From Physcia stellaris (taxonomy: Eukaryota; Ascomycota; Lecanoromycetes; Caliciales; Physciaceae), in assembly GCA_018902385.1 (NCBI GenBank), contig JABSSW010000014.1, positions 1 to 64,000 on the forward strand: a DNA stretch of 64,000 bases. Direction: 5' to 3'. Of this stretch, positions 45,380 to 54,863 are shown piece after piece. Under the pieces are notes generated by a model. It was given only the letters and a program-made list of their open reading frames with translations. It did not search any database and was not told the DNA's origin. Made by a program: the position numbers and the translations under genes. How positions within the stretch are numbered: the stretch's first letter is position 1; every line of letters starts with the position of its first letter.

Positions 45380-47078
45380 TCAAGGATGATATCCTCCATT
45401 ATAATACTTGGATCGAACAGCGTCTCTCAATGGCGCGGAATCATGATGGATTGCCAACGACGCTGCAACAGCCCCCGCATCTATAGCCAGTGCTATACAT
45501 GCAGCGATTCTTCCGTAGAGGCCTTCGTTCTCTTTCTCACGACGTTGGACTCTCTCGGCTGCTATAAGCACACCTCTTCCACTCTTATCCCTCTTGTTCA
45601 ACTTTGCACCTCGCTCTAATAGAGCCTTCGTAGCACTGAGTTTACCTAGTTTAACCGCCAAATGAAGGGCTGTTTCACCTTTCTCATTTTGTGTGTCGAT
45701 GCTGAGGTCATCGTTGATAAGTGATGCGATATCTTCGTCATCGGAAGGACCAGATCTAATGCGTGCCATTAAGAGGGTTTCATGGGGAAACCCCCTTGAA
45801 CTAGCGGTTGAAGACTTTGACCTGCTGTGTTCCGACGAACTAGATCTAGATGACATCATTAGTATGTCTTCGATAAGCTTTTTCTCCCCAAGGTCGCAAT
45901 CGCCGAGGCGGTCAACCAGGTCCCCCAGATCGCTCTCTGGACGGGTATTAGAAAGCCAAAGGTCTCGATCACGCGTCGACGGAGCAGTCGGGGTGTTGAG
46001 GTCGGTGCGATTTCCAGAACGGCCATTAGGCACTGGATGTCGTGTTTTCGATACCGCCATTGATCCTGACTTATTCCGGCGGAGGTCACCAGTGCTACAG
46101 CGAGCTTCGTGCGGAATGGCTTCCAGGTCAATAGGCTTGACGAGCGGCGAATCTCTTCCCATATCATTGAGAGTAAAAGGTTCTGTCGATGCTGCATGAT
46201 GGTAAGGGCTGCAAAAGGATGGGTGAAACGCAGCTGATGATAGAGATTGAAGCGGGTCGTCGCTATCAGTTACGCTAGTTGGACTCGACATGTTTGAAAA
46301 TGACACAGAAGCGTCATCAATTCGGGCCAATGAATCGAATGTTGATGTGGATATGCTTGTGTTCCTTTCGTGGAAGCCCGTTGGATTGCTGTGTGAGAAC
46401 AGCAAAGATCTTCCATCTGGAATACTGATTCCGATCTCGTCACTTTGGGAAGTGTTCATGAATGTGTCAAAAAACTGCAGATACGTCTGATCATCCGCGG
46501 GCACTGCTGCCGGTTCGGGCTCGACGGACCCTATGGTAGGATCAATTGACGGTCTGGACACGTTATCGACCTTTCGCTTGGTGGCTTGGGACAATTGCTC
46601 TACTACTGGCTGAGCCAGCGTTTCAGATTTCTCATGCATGTAGTTTCCAGCTCGTTGAGATCGTCGCCACAATTGCACTTGAGATATACGTGTTTTCATC
46701 AAATTCTTGTTTTTCGGCCGCAATTCCTTGTATTGAGCGCTGACGAGTCTTTCTAGGATTTATTGAAGAGCCCGAATCCTGTTTGCAGTCAACATCAACG
46801 TAGCTATAAGATAAGCGTGAGATTCCCTACTTCATATCCTTCAATCCGAAATGTAGGACCAATTTCGAAATCGCTTTCCATGGCAGGTTGGTGTATAAGT
46901 AGAGTCTGACGAGTTTTCGTTTCTGTGAAGCCGATAATGTAGGAGGTCTACCTTGTTTGACTTTGTGTACGCGATTCGTTTTTCGTTTTTCAATCCTCAT
47001 AGGCTTACATCGACCGGCCACGGTAGGTACGTCTTTAGCGCGAGACCTGCTTGTCGCAGGCACATCCTCCAAAGCCAT
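45380..47078 (-). CDS. ankyrin-repeat protein with N-terminal helix-turn-helix-like region
   Basis: Exon 47078-46831 joins 46739-45380 (intron GTAGGG...CGTCAG) to give 535 residues. The N-terminal exon is basic and includes GRPPTLSASQKRKLVRLYLY then LPWKAISKLVLHFG, which resembles the HTH of fungal Clr5-type or Myb-like DNA-binding regions. The middle is long, Ser/Asp-rich and disordered. The C-terminal region holds an ankyrin unit NEKGETALHLAVKLGKLSATKALLERGAKLN followed by a second, degenerate one with IAACIALAIDAGAV. I infer a nuclear regulator; no pathway is assigned. The ORF also starts further upstream only with non-ATG codons. Confidence 0.65.
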
Positions 47079-48389
47079 ACTCAGATGATTCAAGTGTTAA
47101 CCTCTCAGGCAAAGCAGGCGGTCAGATGATGTTGTCCGTTGAAATACCCCGGAAGGATGGCACAAATCTTTACGAACTAAATCATATAGATCTGGCGAAA
47201 ACCTGATCATCGTTTTCAAGATTGACTGCCAGCTGAATGGGAGAGAAGTTCAAGATGTTTTGCCTCTTTAGCTCCTAGTCTCCATTGACTCGCTACGAAG
47301 AACCTCATGAGGTCATGTGTATTTAGGGAGTGCTCTCTGCACGGAACACATTGTACTGTTCTGGCATGCCACACATGCCCAATAATAGATATCTCGAGTT
47401 ATGGAAAATGAGAGGGCTTTGGCTTAGTCTTGTGTTTCCCAGCCGCAGACGTTCTCTCACATCTAAATATTTGTCAGGGAAAAGAGTAAGCGATTCTTTC
47501 GTAGCGACTTGAAACGGTCTTAATTTCAAGGAAGACATGGTGCAGCTGTATATGTCATGCAGTGAGCGATTGTCGATGTGCAAAAAGTCGAAGAGATGCA
47601 AAAACTTGCCATTGGTCGAGATACGCTAGTCTGCAGCTCACGTGCTGTGTCACGTGTCTGTCTTTTTGCTAAGGAGGTACCTTACCAGCGACATTCGGGG
47701 TCATCTACTCTGAGCGCCCTGCTTATTAAAAAATATTCAGGAGTCACTCCACAGTATTTTCTATCCGGCTTTACATGATATATCACTTAGGGGTTTGCTG
47801 GGACGATCTGATTATTCTACGCATTACAATGATCTCGAGAAAGAAAGTGGTCACTCATCATAGATCTCCCCCAACTTTTGACATAAGGTTATATGGGGCC
47901 CGCCGTCTATGCTGTCACACTTTCGGCTCCTTTATGCATCGTCTCACATACTGTTGGATTAGTTATTGAAGTCGAGCACGGGTAAGCCAAATGCGAGCTG
48001 CGTTGATAGAACCACACACGGCAAGCCATTTAGCTTTCAGAAGATCGACTCTGATTCTCGATCTGCAAGATCGGACTAACATATATCTTTCTAATCCGGA
48101 CGGTCCAGAACAAGAGCGGGAACAGCACTGCAGAGCCAAAATTCAAAATAGAAACATTCATGTTCTCATTCATGATCACGTGTAATGGTATCTCCTCGGG
48201 AGACTCGTTACGTTTTCACGATATATTGCTTGAGAAAGAAAATGACTAATAGTTTTCGAAATGATCTCCTATTGCGACTTTAAACAAAACGATAAAATCA
48301 TTCTGATCAAGAGTCATTGCACATATCACTCATGAAGTAACTCAAAATGAAAGATTATCAAACATGATTTCATGCATACGCATTTGAAA
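47079..48389. other. gene-free flank of the retrotransposon
   Basis: This 1.3-kb interval holds frames of 60-92 codons on both strands without recognisable domains. The last 200 bp are AT-rich but keep normal CT and AG, so the CpY signature has not spread left of the element. Confidence 0.45.
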
Positions 48390-48520
48390 ATTCGTTCAGA
48401 CTAAACGTGAATGTTAATGCAAAAATGACGAAATGAAAAAAACTTGAAAAAATTGATCTTTTAGTTAAATAGAAAATCAATGTTTCATTTTTTTCATTTT
48501 TCATTTTTTTTTTTTTTTTT
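48390..48520 (+). repeat. A1, left split direct repeat
   Basis: Matches 53,051-53,180 over about 130 bp (TAAACGTGAATGTTAATGCA core, then a T/C-rich run). It is lightly mutated: several CT and AG sites remain that are TT and AA in the partner. One site (48,4xx TTTT versus TTCT in A2) is mutated here only, so both copies were targets. Confidence 0.85.
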
Positions 48521-48968
48521 GCAAATTATTTGCAAAAGTCAATTGTAAAAATTTTTACATCAATTTTTGATGTTGCATATTTCAATTTTTCGATTTTCGC
48601 ACATTTTTTGCTGTAATATTTCGTTCGACTTAATTAAAATTCGATTTCGTTGAATTTTTCGTCGTCGCAATAATGTTCGTCGACATCAAATTCATTTTCA
48701 TTTTTGACAAAAATCATGATGTCGTCGTCAAAAAAAAAATGACAACGAAACATTCAAATTCAAATTCAAATCGTTTACAATTTTCAAACGTGTCATTTTC
48801 GACGTAAAAAATCGTAATCGAATTGAAAAATTTGTTTCACGTTTTCGTTTCATTTCAACGCGTTCATTTCGAAATATTTTTCGTAACGTTCGTTTTCGAA
48901 TTTTTTTTTTTTCGTTTGATCATTTCGAAAATCAAATCGAAAACGAAAACGAAAACGATTTCAACGTC

Positions 48969-49397
48969 ATGATCATCGATTTCGACGACGACGACGACGA
49001 CGCATTCGACGACGACGAATTTCAAACTCGACGATCACGCGCACGCGAAAAATTTTCAAATAACGAAAATTTCGTTCAAAAAAAAAAAAAGAATTTTCGT
49101 CGAAAAATAATTTTTCAAAAAAAAATAAAAAAATATCAAAAAAAATTGAATGAATTCATTTTCATTCAACGTACGTTATTTTCGTTGTTTTTTTTTTCAT
49201 ATTTTTCAAATTCGTATTTCGTCGTTTCGTTCGTTGTTCAAACGATCGAAACTCGTACGAATTTTTTACACATGATTCATGATTCGAAATATTTCAAAAT
49301 GAAACGAACATTTGTCAACGTGTCGTTTCGATTTTTGCAAAACGTTTATTATTGTCGTTTGAATGTCAAAATTTTTTCAAATTCATTTTTTTTTTGA
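48969..49397 (+). pseudogene. possible ORF1/Gag relic of the DIRS element
   Basis: A 142-codon frame begins with an Asp-rich stretch and continues very basic (Arg/Lys/Asn). It sits where DIRS elements keep ORF1. It has no diagnostic motif after mutation, and the Asp run comes from a GAC repeat at about 48,980-49,015 that survives because GAC-GAC contains only CpG and GpA. Assignment is by position only. Confidence 0.35.
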
Positions 49398-49507
49398 ATT
49401 GTATTCGAAATCGTTGTCGATACGCGTTCAGAATTTTTCAAAAATATTTTTTTTTTGTTAATGACGATGAAAATGTATTGCAACGTTGTTTTCGAATTCA
49501 TTCATTC

Positions 49508-49744
49508 TGTTACGAGCATGTCTGGCAGGTAGATCTGGCAGGTAGGTAGTTGGTATGATAGGTGATTAGGCAGATATGCCTGAATCGGATTATGTTCTAA
49601 TTTCCTGACGAAACTAGCGTGGTTTGGGGCTTGACGTCCGCACACTGTTTACAATTTCATCATTCTGTACATACTTGTTTCTGCAGACTTATTGTCTTCG
49701 TCTAGCTAGCCAATAATACGTCTATTCAAGCACGGCTCATGATA
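49508..49744 (+). mobile_element. unmutated 237-bp insertion, possible solo LTR
   Basis: Within the saturated element this island has normal composition (many CT, AG, GG, CC). It begins TGTTACGAGC and ends near GGCTCATGATA(CA), an imperfect inverted terminus. CATTC occurs directly before it (49,503-49,507) and after it (49,745-49,749), as expected for a 5-bp target duplication. It contains a short repeat (TCTGGCAGGTAG/ATCTGGCAGGTAG). I infer insertion after, or escape because of small size from, the mutation of the host element. Confidence 0.6.
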
Positions 49745-50379
49745 CATTCGAATATTTCACATCAATTGAATTTCGTCATGAACGCATATCGCATTCGCAT
49801 TATGAAAACGTATTTTTACAAAACGTGATCGTCGATCGTGACATGACACGAAAAAAATTTGATTCGAATCATTCGTATCGATCAAAACGTTTTCGTTAAT
49901 TGATTGATCAAAATCGATTTTATCGAATGAAAATTCAAAAATATAATCGTTGTTGAATCAAACAAAAAAACGTTTGAATATCAATCAATTTTCATTTTTC
50001 GTGAATTCAAAAATAAACGTATTACAATTCGCATCGACGTTTGTGTTGCGTTCAACAACAATATTCGATGCGAAAAAAATTGCAAATTCAAACATATTTG
50101 TACAAAATGTCAACAAAAAAATCACGACAAATTCGAATGCATCAACAAAATCACAAAATGATTAATCGTTTTTTTTTTTCGTTCATTTTTTTTTCATTTT
50201 TTTTCTCGAATTATTCATCTCGTATGATCATGTCGATCTCGATCGAATGATCGTCGAAAAACTTTTTGTATGACGTCGTTTTCGAAAACGTTTTTAATTT
50301 CGATATCAAAATGTCATTGAAAGCAACGAAATGAAATTTTCGATTAAAAAATGATTTTGATCGAAATTTCGTTAACAAA

Positions 50380-51310
50380 TTGCTTGACATTATTAAACGA
50401 AACGCGAACATCGAATATATCGAAAATAAAAAATTTCGCATTTTCAACAATCACAACTCGATCAACGAAACTTTCGATATATTCATTGTCGATTTCGTCA
50501 AACAAATGAATGTTCATCGATTGTTTAAATTGCGTGACGTTTTTTTTATTCATTACGTTTGCTCGTCGTTGAATTTGATTTCGAAACACGACGACGACTG
50601 AAAACGTATTCATGATTTATCATATTTTAAAAACGATTCAATCAATAAAAACATTATATTCGACGCAAAAATTTTGAAATACGTCACGTTCGATGAAATT
50701 ATTGCAATATTCATATTTTAAAAACGAAATGTTGTAATGTTCAAGAAAAATTTCGCAAACGCGTTCAAACACATTTTTGTGATAATATTGAATCGTTGAT
50801 TATTCGACTTTTGTTGAAACGACGAATTTTACATGAAATTATTTTTATTTTTCGATTTTCGAATCGTTTCATTTTTTTTTTATTTATTTGTTAAAACGTT
50901 GCATTGAATTTTCGTTAAAATAAATCATTTTCGTATCGTTTTTTATTATTTAAACGATTTTCTTATTATCATGAAATTTCACATCGATTTTGAATCATAT
51001 AAAATCATTTGATGAGATATTTGCAACAAATTCGATTTCGAAACAAACGCGAAAAAAAAAAAGTTTGACACAAAATTCGAATTTTTGAACATCGAATTCG
51101 ATAGCGAAATCATGAAAATTCGATTTTTTTCAATTAAATTAACGAAAACAATGAAATTCGTCAACGAAATTTTCATCGAAAATTTTTTCACACATCGTCA
51201 AATCGATTTTCTCGTGAATTTTCTATTTTTTTATGCAAAAATCGTGATTTTTGAACGATTTTTATTTTATTTTTTTGTATCGAATTCGCGATCACATTCG
51301 AAACGTCAAT
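50380..51310 (+). pseudogene. DIRS reverse transcriptase, degraded
   Basis: One plus-strand frame keeps the RT order. SSLNLISKHDDD then RIHDLS marks the N-terminal block (family SPLGLVPKHDGG-RIHDLS), at 50,540-50,625. Next come DAKILKYVTFDE and MFKKNFANAFKHI (metal-site Asp replaced by Asn), a C-x-NDEFYMKLF block, and YYLNDFLII at 50,944-50,970, which is the YLDDF catalytic box. NIEFDSEIMKIR at about 51,085 follows. TGA stops fall at positions where the family has Trp. Active-site Asp of the first metal motif and one of the YxDD pair read Asn, so it is dead. Confidence 0.8.
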
Positions 51311-51369
51311 AAATCATGCAAATTTAACGAAATCATGCGAACAAATTTACGTTGATGACAAACGTTTTT

Positions 51370-51862
51370 ATCACGATGAAACGATATCAAAATGTTGCGA
51401 AAAGTATTTTTACGATCGTCAAATCATATTTGAACAAACGTTTCGAATAATTGAAACATAAACGATTTTTGACTTCGTGTTTTTAACGATGAATTATTCG
51501 AAAATTTCAATTGACGTTATTCAACGCGTTTTCGCAATCGACAATTGAATATTCAAATTAAAAAAATACGAACGATGTTGCACGCGTTACGTCAATGATT
51601 ATTTCATTTCGAAAATAACAAAATCGTCATTCATTGTGACAATCAAATCGTTTGTACGAAATTCGACAAAAACACGATGCGTGATTCAACAATGACATTT
51701 TTTCGTGACGTGATCATGCTGTTCGCTTTTTATGATATTTTGATTGAAATGATGTGATTAAATTCGAAATTTAATCATTTCGTTGATTTGTTTTCACGTG
51801 ATGAATACGATACAATTGTTGACGAATATTTTCAATTGCAAATTCATCATGATCAATTTTAA
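51370..51862 (+). pseudogene. DIRS RNase H, degraded and frameshifted relative to RT
   Basis: It lies in plus frame 2, whereas the RT and recombinase are in frame 1, so at least two indels separate them. Recognisable blocks are RNRQLNIQIKKIRTMLHALRQ, then KIVIHCDNQIV (HCDNQ at 51,632-51,646, with the catalytic Asp), and NHFVDLFSRDEYD at about 51,773-51,811, where the family has N.LADLLSR. Trp-to-TGA stops sit before LFHFE and before LNSKFNHF, exactly where related elements have Trp. Confidence 0.78.
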
Positions 51863-52029
51863 AATTCGATTTTTCGTTCATCGTCGACGCATCGAATTAT
51901 TGATATGTTCAAATCTCATTGAATAAAACGATCGTTCGTTTTTTGTGATGAAATTTGACTTCGAACATTCGAAAAATTCACGATTTTGTCGTCAATTTAT
52001 ACGTGAAATTTTGCGCTTTTGACAAGTTT

Positions 52030-52850
52030 TAAACGTTTTCATTCACATGATTTTGCATTGTCGAATGAATAAACAATTTGAAATCTCGAAAATTCAAATC
52101 GAAAATTATCAAAACATATATCATTGATTTACGTTTCGTTTGCGTCGATCGAAAATATTTTGATTTCAACGTTTTCAATGAATTTTTGTTACAACGCGAA
52201 ATTAACGACATTAAACGTATGTATGACGAAAACGAAAAACGTGAATGCAAAACGATTATTCGTGATATTTTGTTAAAAATTTTGCAATTTTTCGATATTC
52301 GCATCAAAAAAAATGTTACATTGCACGTCGCATTTTGTTTAATCTTTGCAAATTTTTTGCGTATTAATGAATTTACATGATTTGATGTTGATCGCACATT
52401 CAATTTCGACAATTGATTCGTTATTCGTTTTTCGATGATTTTTTTTGACGATCATTTCGTTTTAACGTTTTTTGTTTCGAAAATCGATTCATTTCGCAAA
52501 AAAATTTCGATATTCATTGCAATCACGAACGATACTGTCTGTGCGATAATTTCATTTCGTCATTTGTTTTTGTATTTTTCGATTTCGAAATACGTTTTTT
52601 TGTTTCAAATCGAAAAATCAAAAATTTTCAATGTTCAATTCGTCATCAAAATATTATGCAAAACGATCGAAAATTTAAAACACGATAACAATTATTCGAA
52701 ACATTTTTTTCGACGTGATGCGACAATCGAAATTCGCAATGCAAACGTTTCGAACGATTTGATTCAATTTTTAAAAAAATAAAAATTCGAAACGTTTTTG
52801 TTGTATATCGAAATCAACAAAAAATACGTTTTTCGAACATCGCGTTATCA
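52030..52850 (+). pseudogene. DIRS tyrosine recombinase, degraded
   Basis: Frame 1 carries the recombinase in order. IKTYIIDLRFVC is the core-binding end, LLQREINDIKRMYDENEKRE follows, and then LHVAFCLIFANFLRINEFT has box I Arg (family HAAFCLAFAGFLRIGEFTW). FRHLFLYF and HFFRRDATIEIRNANVSNDLIQFL hold box II H-x-x-R, and ETFLLYIE the Tyr nucleophile at 52,804-52,806. Catalytic Arg, His, Arg and Tyr codons all survive because they contain no CpY. A TGA replaces Trp before FDVD and in the LGRW position. Stops make it inactive. Confidence 0.8.
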
Positions 52851-52924
52851 TCAAAACGATTGAATTGTTTTTTTTTCGTTTTGTTTAAACGACGACGTCG
52901 TTTTTCGACGTGTTTTGAAATTGT

Positions 52925-53054
52925 AAAAAGTAATCAAATTTTGAAAATTGTTTTGTTGAATTGTTTCGTTCATGCAAAAAATTTACAAATCGATCAAATT
53001 CAAAACATCAAAATTTTTGTACATAACAATGAAAAAAATACGAAACATTAATTC
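52925..53054 (+). repeat. B1, mutated copy of the right repeat
   Basis: Aligns with 53,296-53,424 at an offset of 371 bp, differing by about 26 transitions and one inserted A. Every difference is C-to-T at CT/CC or G-to-A at AG/GG. One AG (52,929-52,930) has stayed unmutated. Confidence 0.88.
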
Positions 53055-53180
53055 GTTTAAATTAAACGTGAATGTTAATGCAAAAATGACGAAATGAAAA
53101 AATTTGAAAAAATTGATTTTCTAATTAAATAAAAAATCAATGTTTTATTTTTTTCATTTTTCATTTTTTTTTTCTTTTGT
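53051..53180 (+). repeat. A2, internal copy of the left repeat
   Basis: Partner of 48,390-48,520, starting directly where B1 ends. It is more heavily mutated than A1 (for example TCAGACT in A1 reads TTAAATT here). Confidence 0.85.
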
Positions 53181-53295
53181 TTCGCTCATTCATTTTTTGA
53201 TTTTTTTCGACGTTTTCATTTTTTTATGAAACTTTGTTTGTCATTTTTATTCGAAATTTTTTTGCTTTCGTTTCTTAATTCAGTCGCAAAGACAG

Positions 53296-53425
53296 AGAAA
53301 GTAGTCAAACTCTGAAAGTTGCTTTGCTGAGCTGTTTCGCTCATGCAGAAGGTCTACAAATCGGCCAGACCCAAAACACCAAGGTTTTTGTACATAGCAA
53401 TGAAAAAGTACGAAGCATTAGCTCG
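53296..53425 (+). repeat. B2, unmutated right terminal repeat
   Basis: This is the pristine partner of B1, rich in AG, CT, GG and CC. It is separated from A2 by a 115-bp spacer that shows only partial mutation, so the CpY signal fades to zero across 53,180-53,296. The textbook structure has A2 and B2 adjacent, so the spacer is a deviation. Confidence 0.85.
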
Positions 53426-53709
53426 TGTACTCGGAAGATTGCTCAAGTCGTAATCTGAAGCATCAGATATTCCTTCCATGGCAAGGACGAACTCACTTAG
53501 TAAGGCTGTCCTTTTCTACCGGCCATTGACGTTCCTCACCCATAGATATGTGAACCTCCTCCACGTCTCCTACTCGGTTCTGCTCGACATTTTCATTCTT
53601 GATGCAAATGCGCAATCAACGCATGTTCATGGCAATGGGATAAACAATAAGTCTTCCAGCCTTGGTTGGCTACAGGTTAGTTCATTGGTTCATTGAACAG
53701 AGCTGAGTG

Positions 53710-54168
53710 ATGCTTACCAGCGCGATCATTTCCCTTCATAATCTGCCAGCCGAGGTCCGCTGTATGATATACGAAGAGCTGCTGCGACCCAGCGGTGAAT
53801 GGCTACAAGTAGGAGAAGGCAACGTTCACGAGTCTGTTGGGCGCATCCAGACAATCTCGGCAAGATCAACGCTCTCCAATAATAGAATCTGCAACAGTGT
53901 CGGACGGACGAGATATTACTCAGAAATAGCATCTGACACCACCAGCCATTCCTTAAGCCAGGTCACATACAGAGACCATCAGCGAGCAGGTCTGCCGATT
54001 GTTCAGGATACAGCCAAAATAGTCCACCTAGGCATCTTACGAACCAATAACCTCGTGTGCAAAGAAGGAATGGAGGTTTTCTACAAACAGCAAATACACT
54101 TCGATTGCGCTCCAAGAGAGATGCTAGCTTTCTTCGGTGACGCGCCATCGCAGGCTCCTAAAATGTAG
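53710..54168 (+). CDS. F-box-like (2EXR-type) protein, probably truncated
   Basis: A 152-codon frame starts LTSAIISLHNLPAEVRCMIYEELLRPS, the F-box-like 'LPAEVR..IYEELL' opening of a common fungal family, and includes NLVCKEGMEVFYKQ, its second hallmark block. Members are normally 250-400 residues. Here the frame stops at 54,168, and only a weak continuation (54,210-54,392 in another frame) follows. I suspect truncation by a frameshift or an unmodelled intron. It is the first gene to the right of the retrotransposon. Confidence 0.5.
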   Translation: MLTSAIISLHNLPAEVRCMIYEELLRPSGEWLQVGEGNVHESVGRIQTISARSTLSNNRICNSVGRTRYYSEIASDTTSHSLSQVTYRDHQRAGLPIVQDTAKIVHLGILRTNNLVCKEGMEVFYKQQIHFDCAPREMLAFFGDAPSQAPKM

Positions 54169-54392
54169 CATCGCTACAGGTCCGTCAAAGTCAACTCGAA
54201 GGTTACTCAATGAGTACTGTTCAATGGTCGAAAAAGTGTAAATTTGTTCACTGTCAACTCAGTATCAAGACACTGCATACCGAGTTGACCAAACTCGAGC
54301 GCCAAATATTTGGCGTACCAGCTTTCATACAAATGTCAGCGGTAGTATTGTTCGAGCCACGACGTGCAGAAGATTGCTTGGAAGACGAATGA

Positions 54393-54863
54393 GCCCAAGA
54401 GATGCTGCAGATCCGTAATCTGGACACATTACATGTCGACTTCAGTGGTAGTACTCGAATAGAACGACAAACCGATCTTGCCTGGCTACTGACGTCGAGA
54501 TGACACGCGACGCGCAGAAATCAGCCGCCTGGAGCCCAGGAAACGCTGGCTCTCTGGTACTGGGTACTGGATTAGGTCAAAGAATTCCACGCCACCGCGA
54601 TGACAGTGGACACAGACCCGCAGCTTACCTTTTACCTGGTCATCAGCGAGTGGGAGTCAAACGTCGCTGAAAACCACAATACAAATAATTTCTACTTCTA
54701 TCGCAACCAACCAACTTCAACTTGCTTCCATTCCATCAAATTTGCACCGAAATAAGTGCTTGGATTCTTCAATGTTAACTCTGTGACATATTTATAAGGC
54801 AAAGGAAAGTTCAGCGATACAGGCCGTACGACTCATTTATGCTTTTCAACAATCAAAGCAACT
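54393..54863. other. intergenic, no gene seen
   Basis: Short frames only; probably the remnant tail of the F-box-like gene and the 3' flank of the kinase-like gene. Confidence 0.35.

Larger units (their letters stand above)
48390..53425 (+). mobile_element. DIRS-order tyrosine-recombinase retrotransposon, Ngaro/PAT-like, RIP-degraded
   Basis: This approximately 5.04-kb element has split direct repeats in the order A1 - internal region - B1 - A2 - spacer - B2, as in Ngaro and PAT elements. The internal region encodes, in order on the plus strand, a Gag-like frame, reverse transcriptase, RNase H and a tyrosine recombinase. All are broken by stops, mostly TGA where the family has Trp. The left edge (A1) and A2 both begin ATTCGT; B2 ends in a TCGT-containing sequence, so TCGT may be the recombination core. 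No target-site duplication is expected for this class. Most of it is saturated with CpY transitions; B2 is untouched. DIRS elements are unusual in ascomycetes. The identification rests on ordered conserved motifs, not on a search. Confidence 0.85.

Noticed and set aside
45693-46199. 168-codon plus-strand frame inside the ankyrin gene
   Set aside because: Antisense to the Ser-rich part of the minus-strand protein and without its own conserved motif.
48980-49015. GAC repeat as a functional Asp-rich domain
   Set aside because: GAC repeats contain no CpY or its complement and simply survive the mutator; survival says nothing about function.
48390-53425. Ordinary LTR retrotransposon flanked by LTRs
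   Set aside because: The A repeat occurs at the left end and internally, not at both ends, and the enzyme is a tyrosine recombinase rather than a DDE integrase.
48390-53425. Starship giant element captain (DUF3435 tyrosine recombinase)
   Set aside because: The recombinase motifs and the upstream RT/RNase H fit DIRS elements; no Starship cargo or captain-type features are seen.
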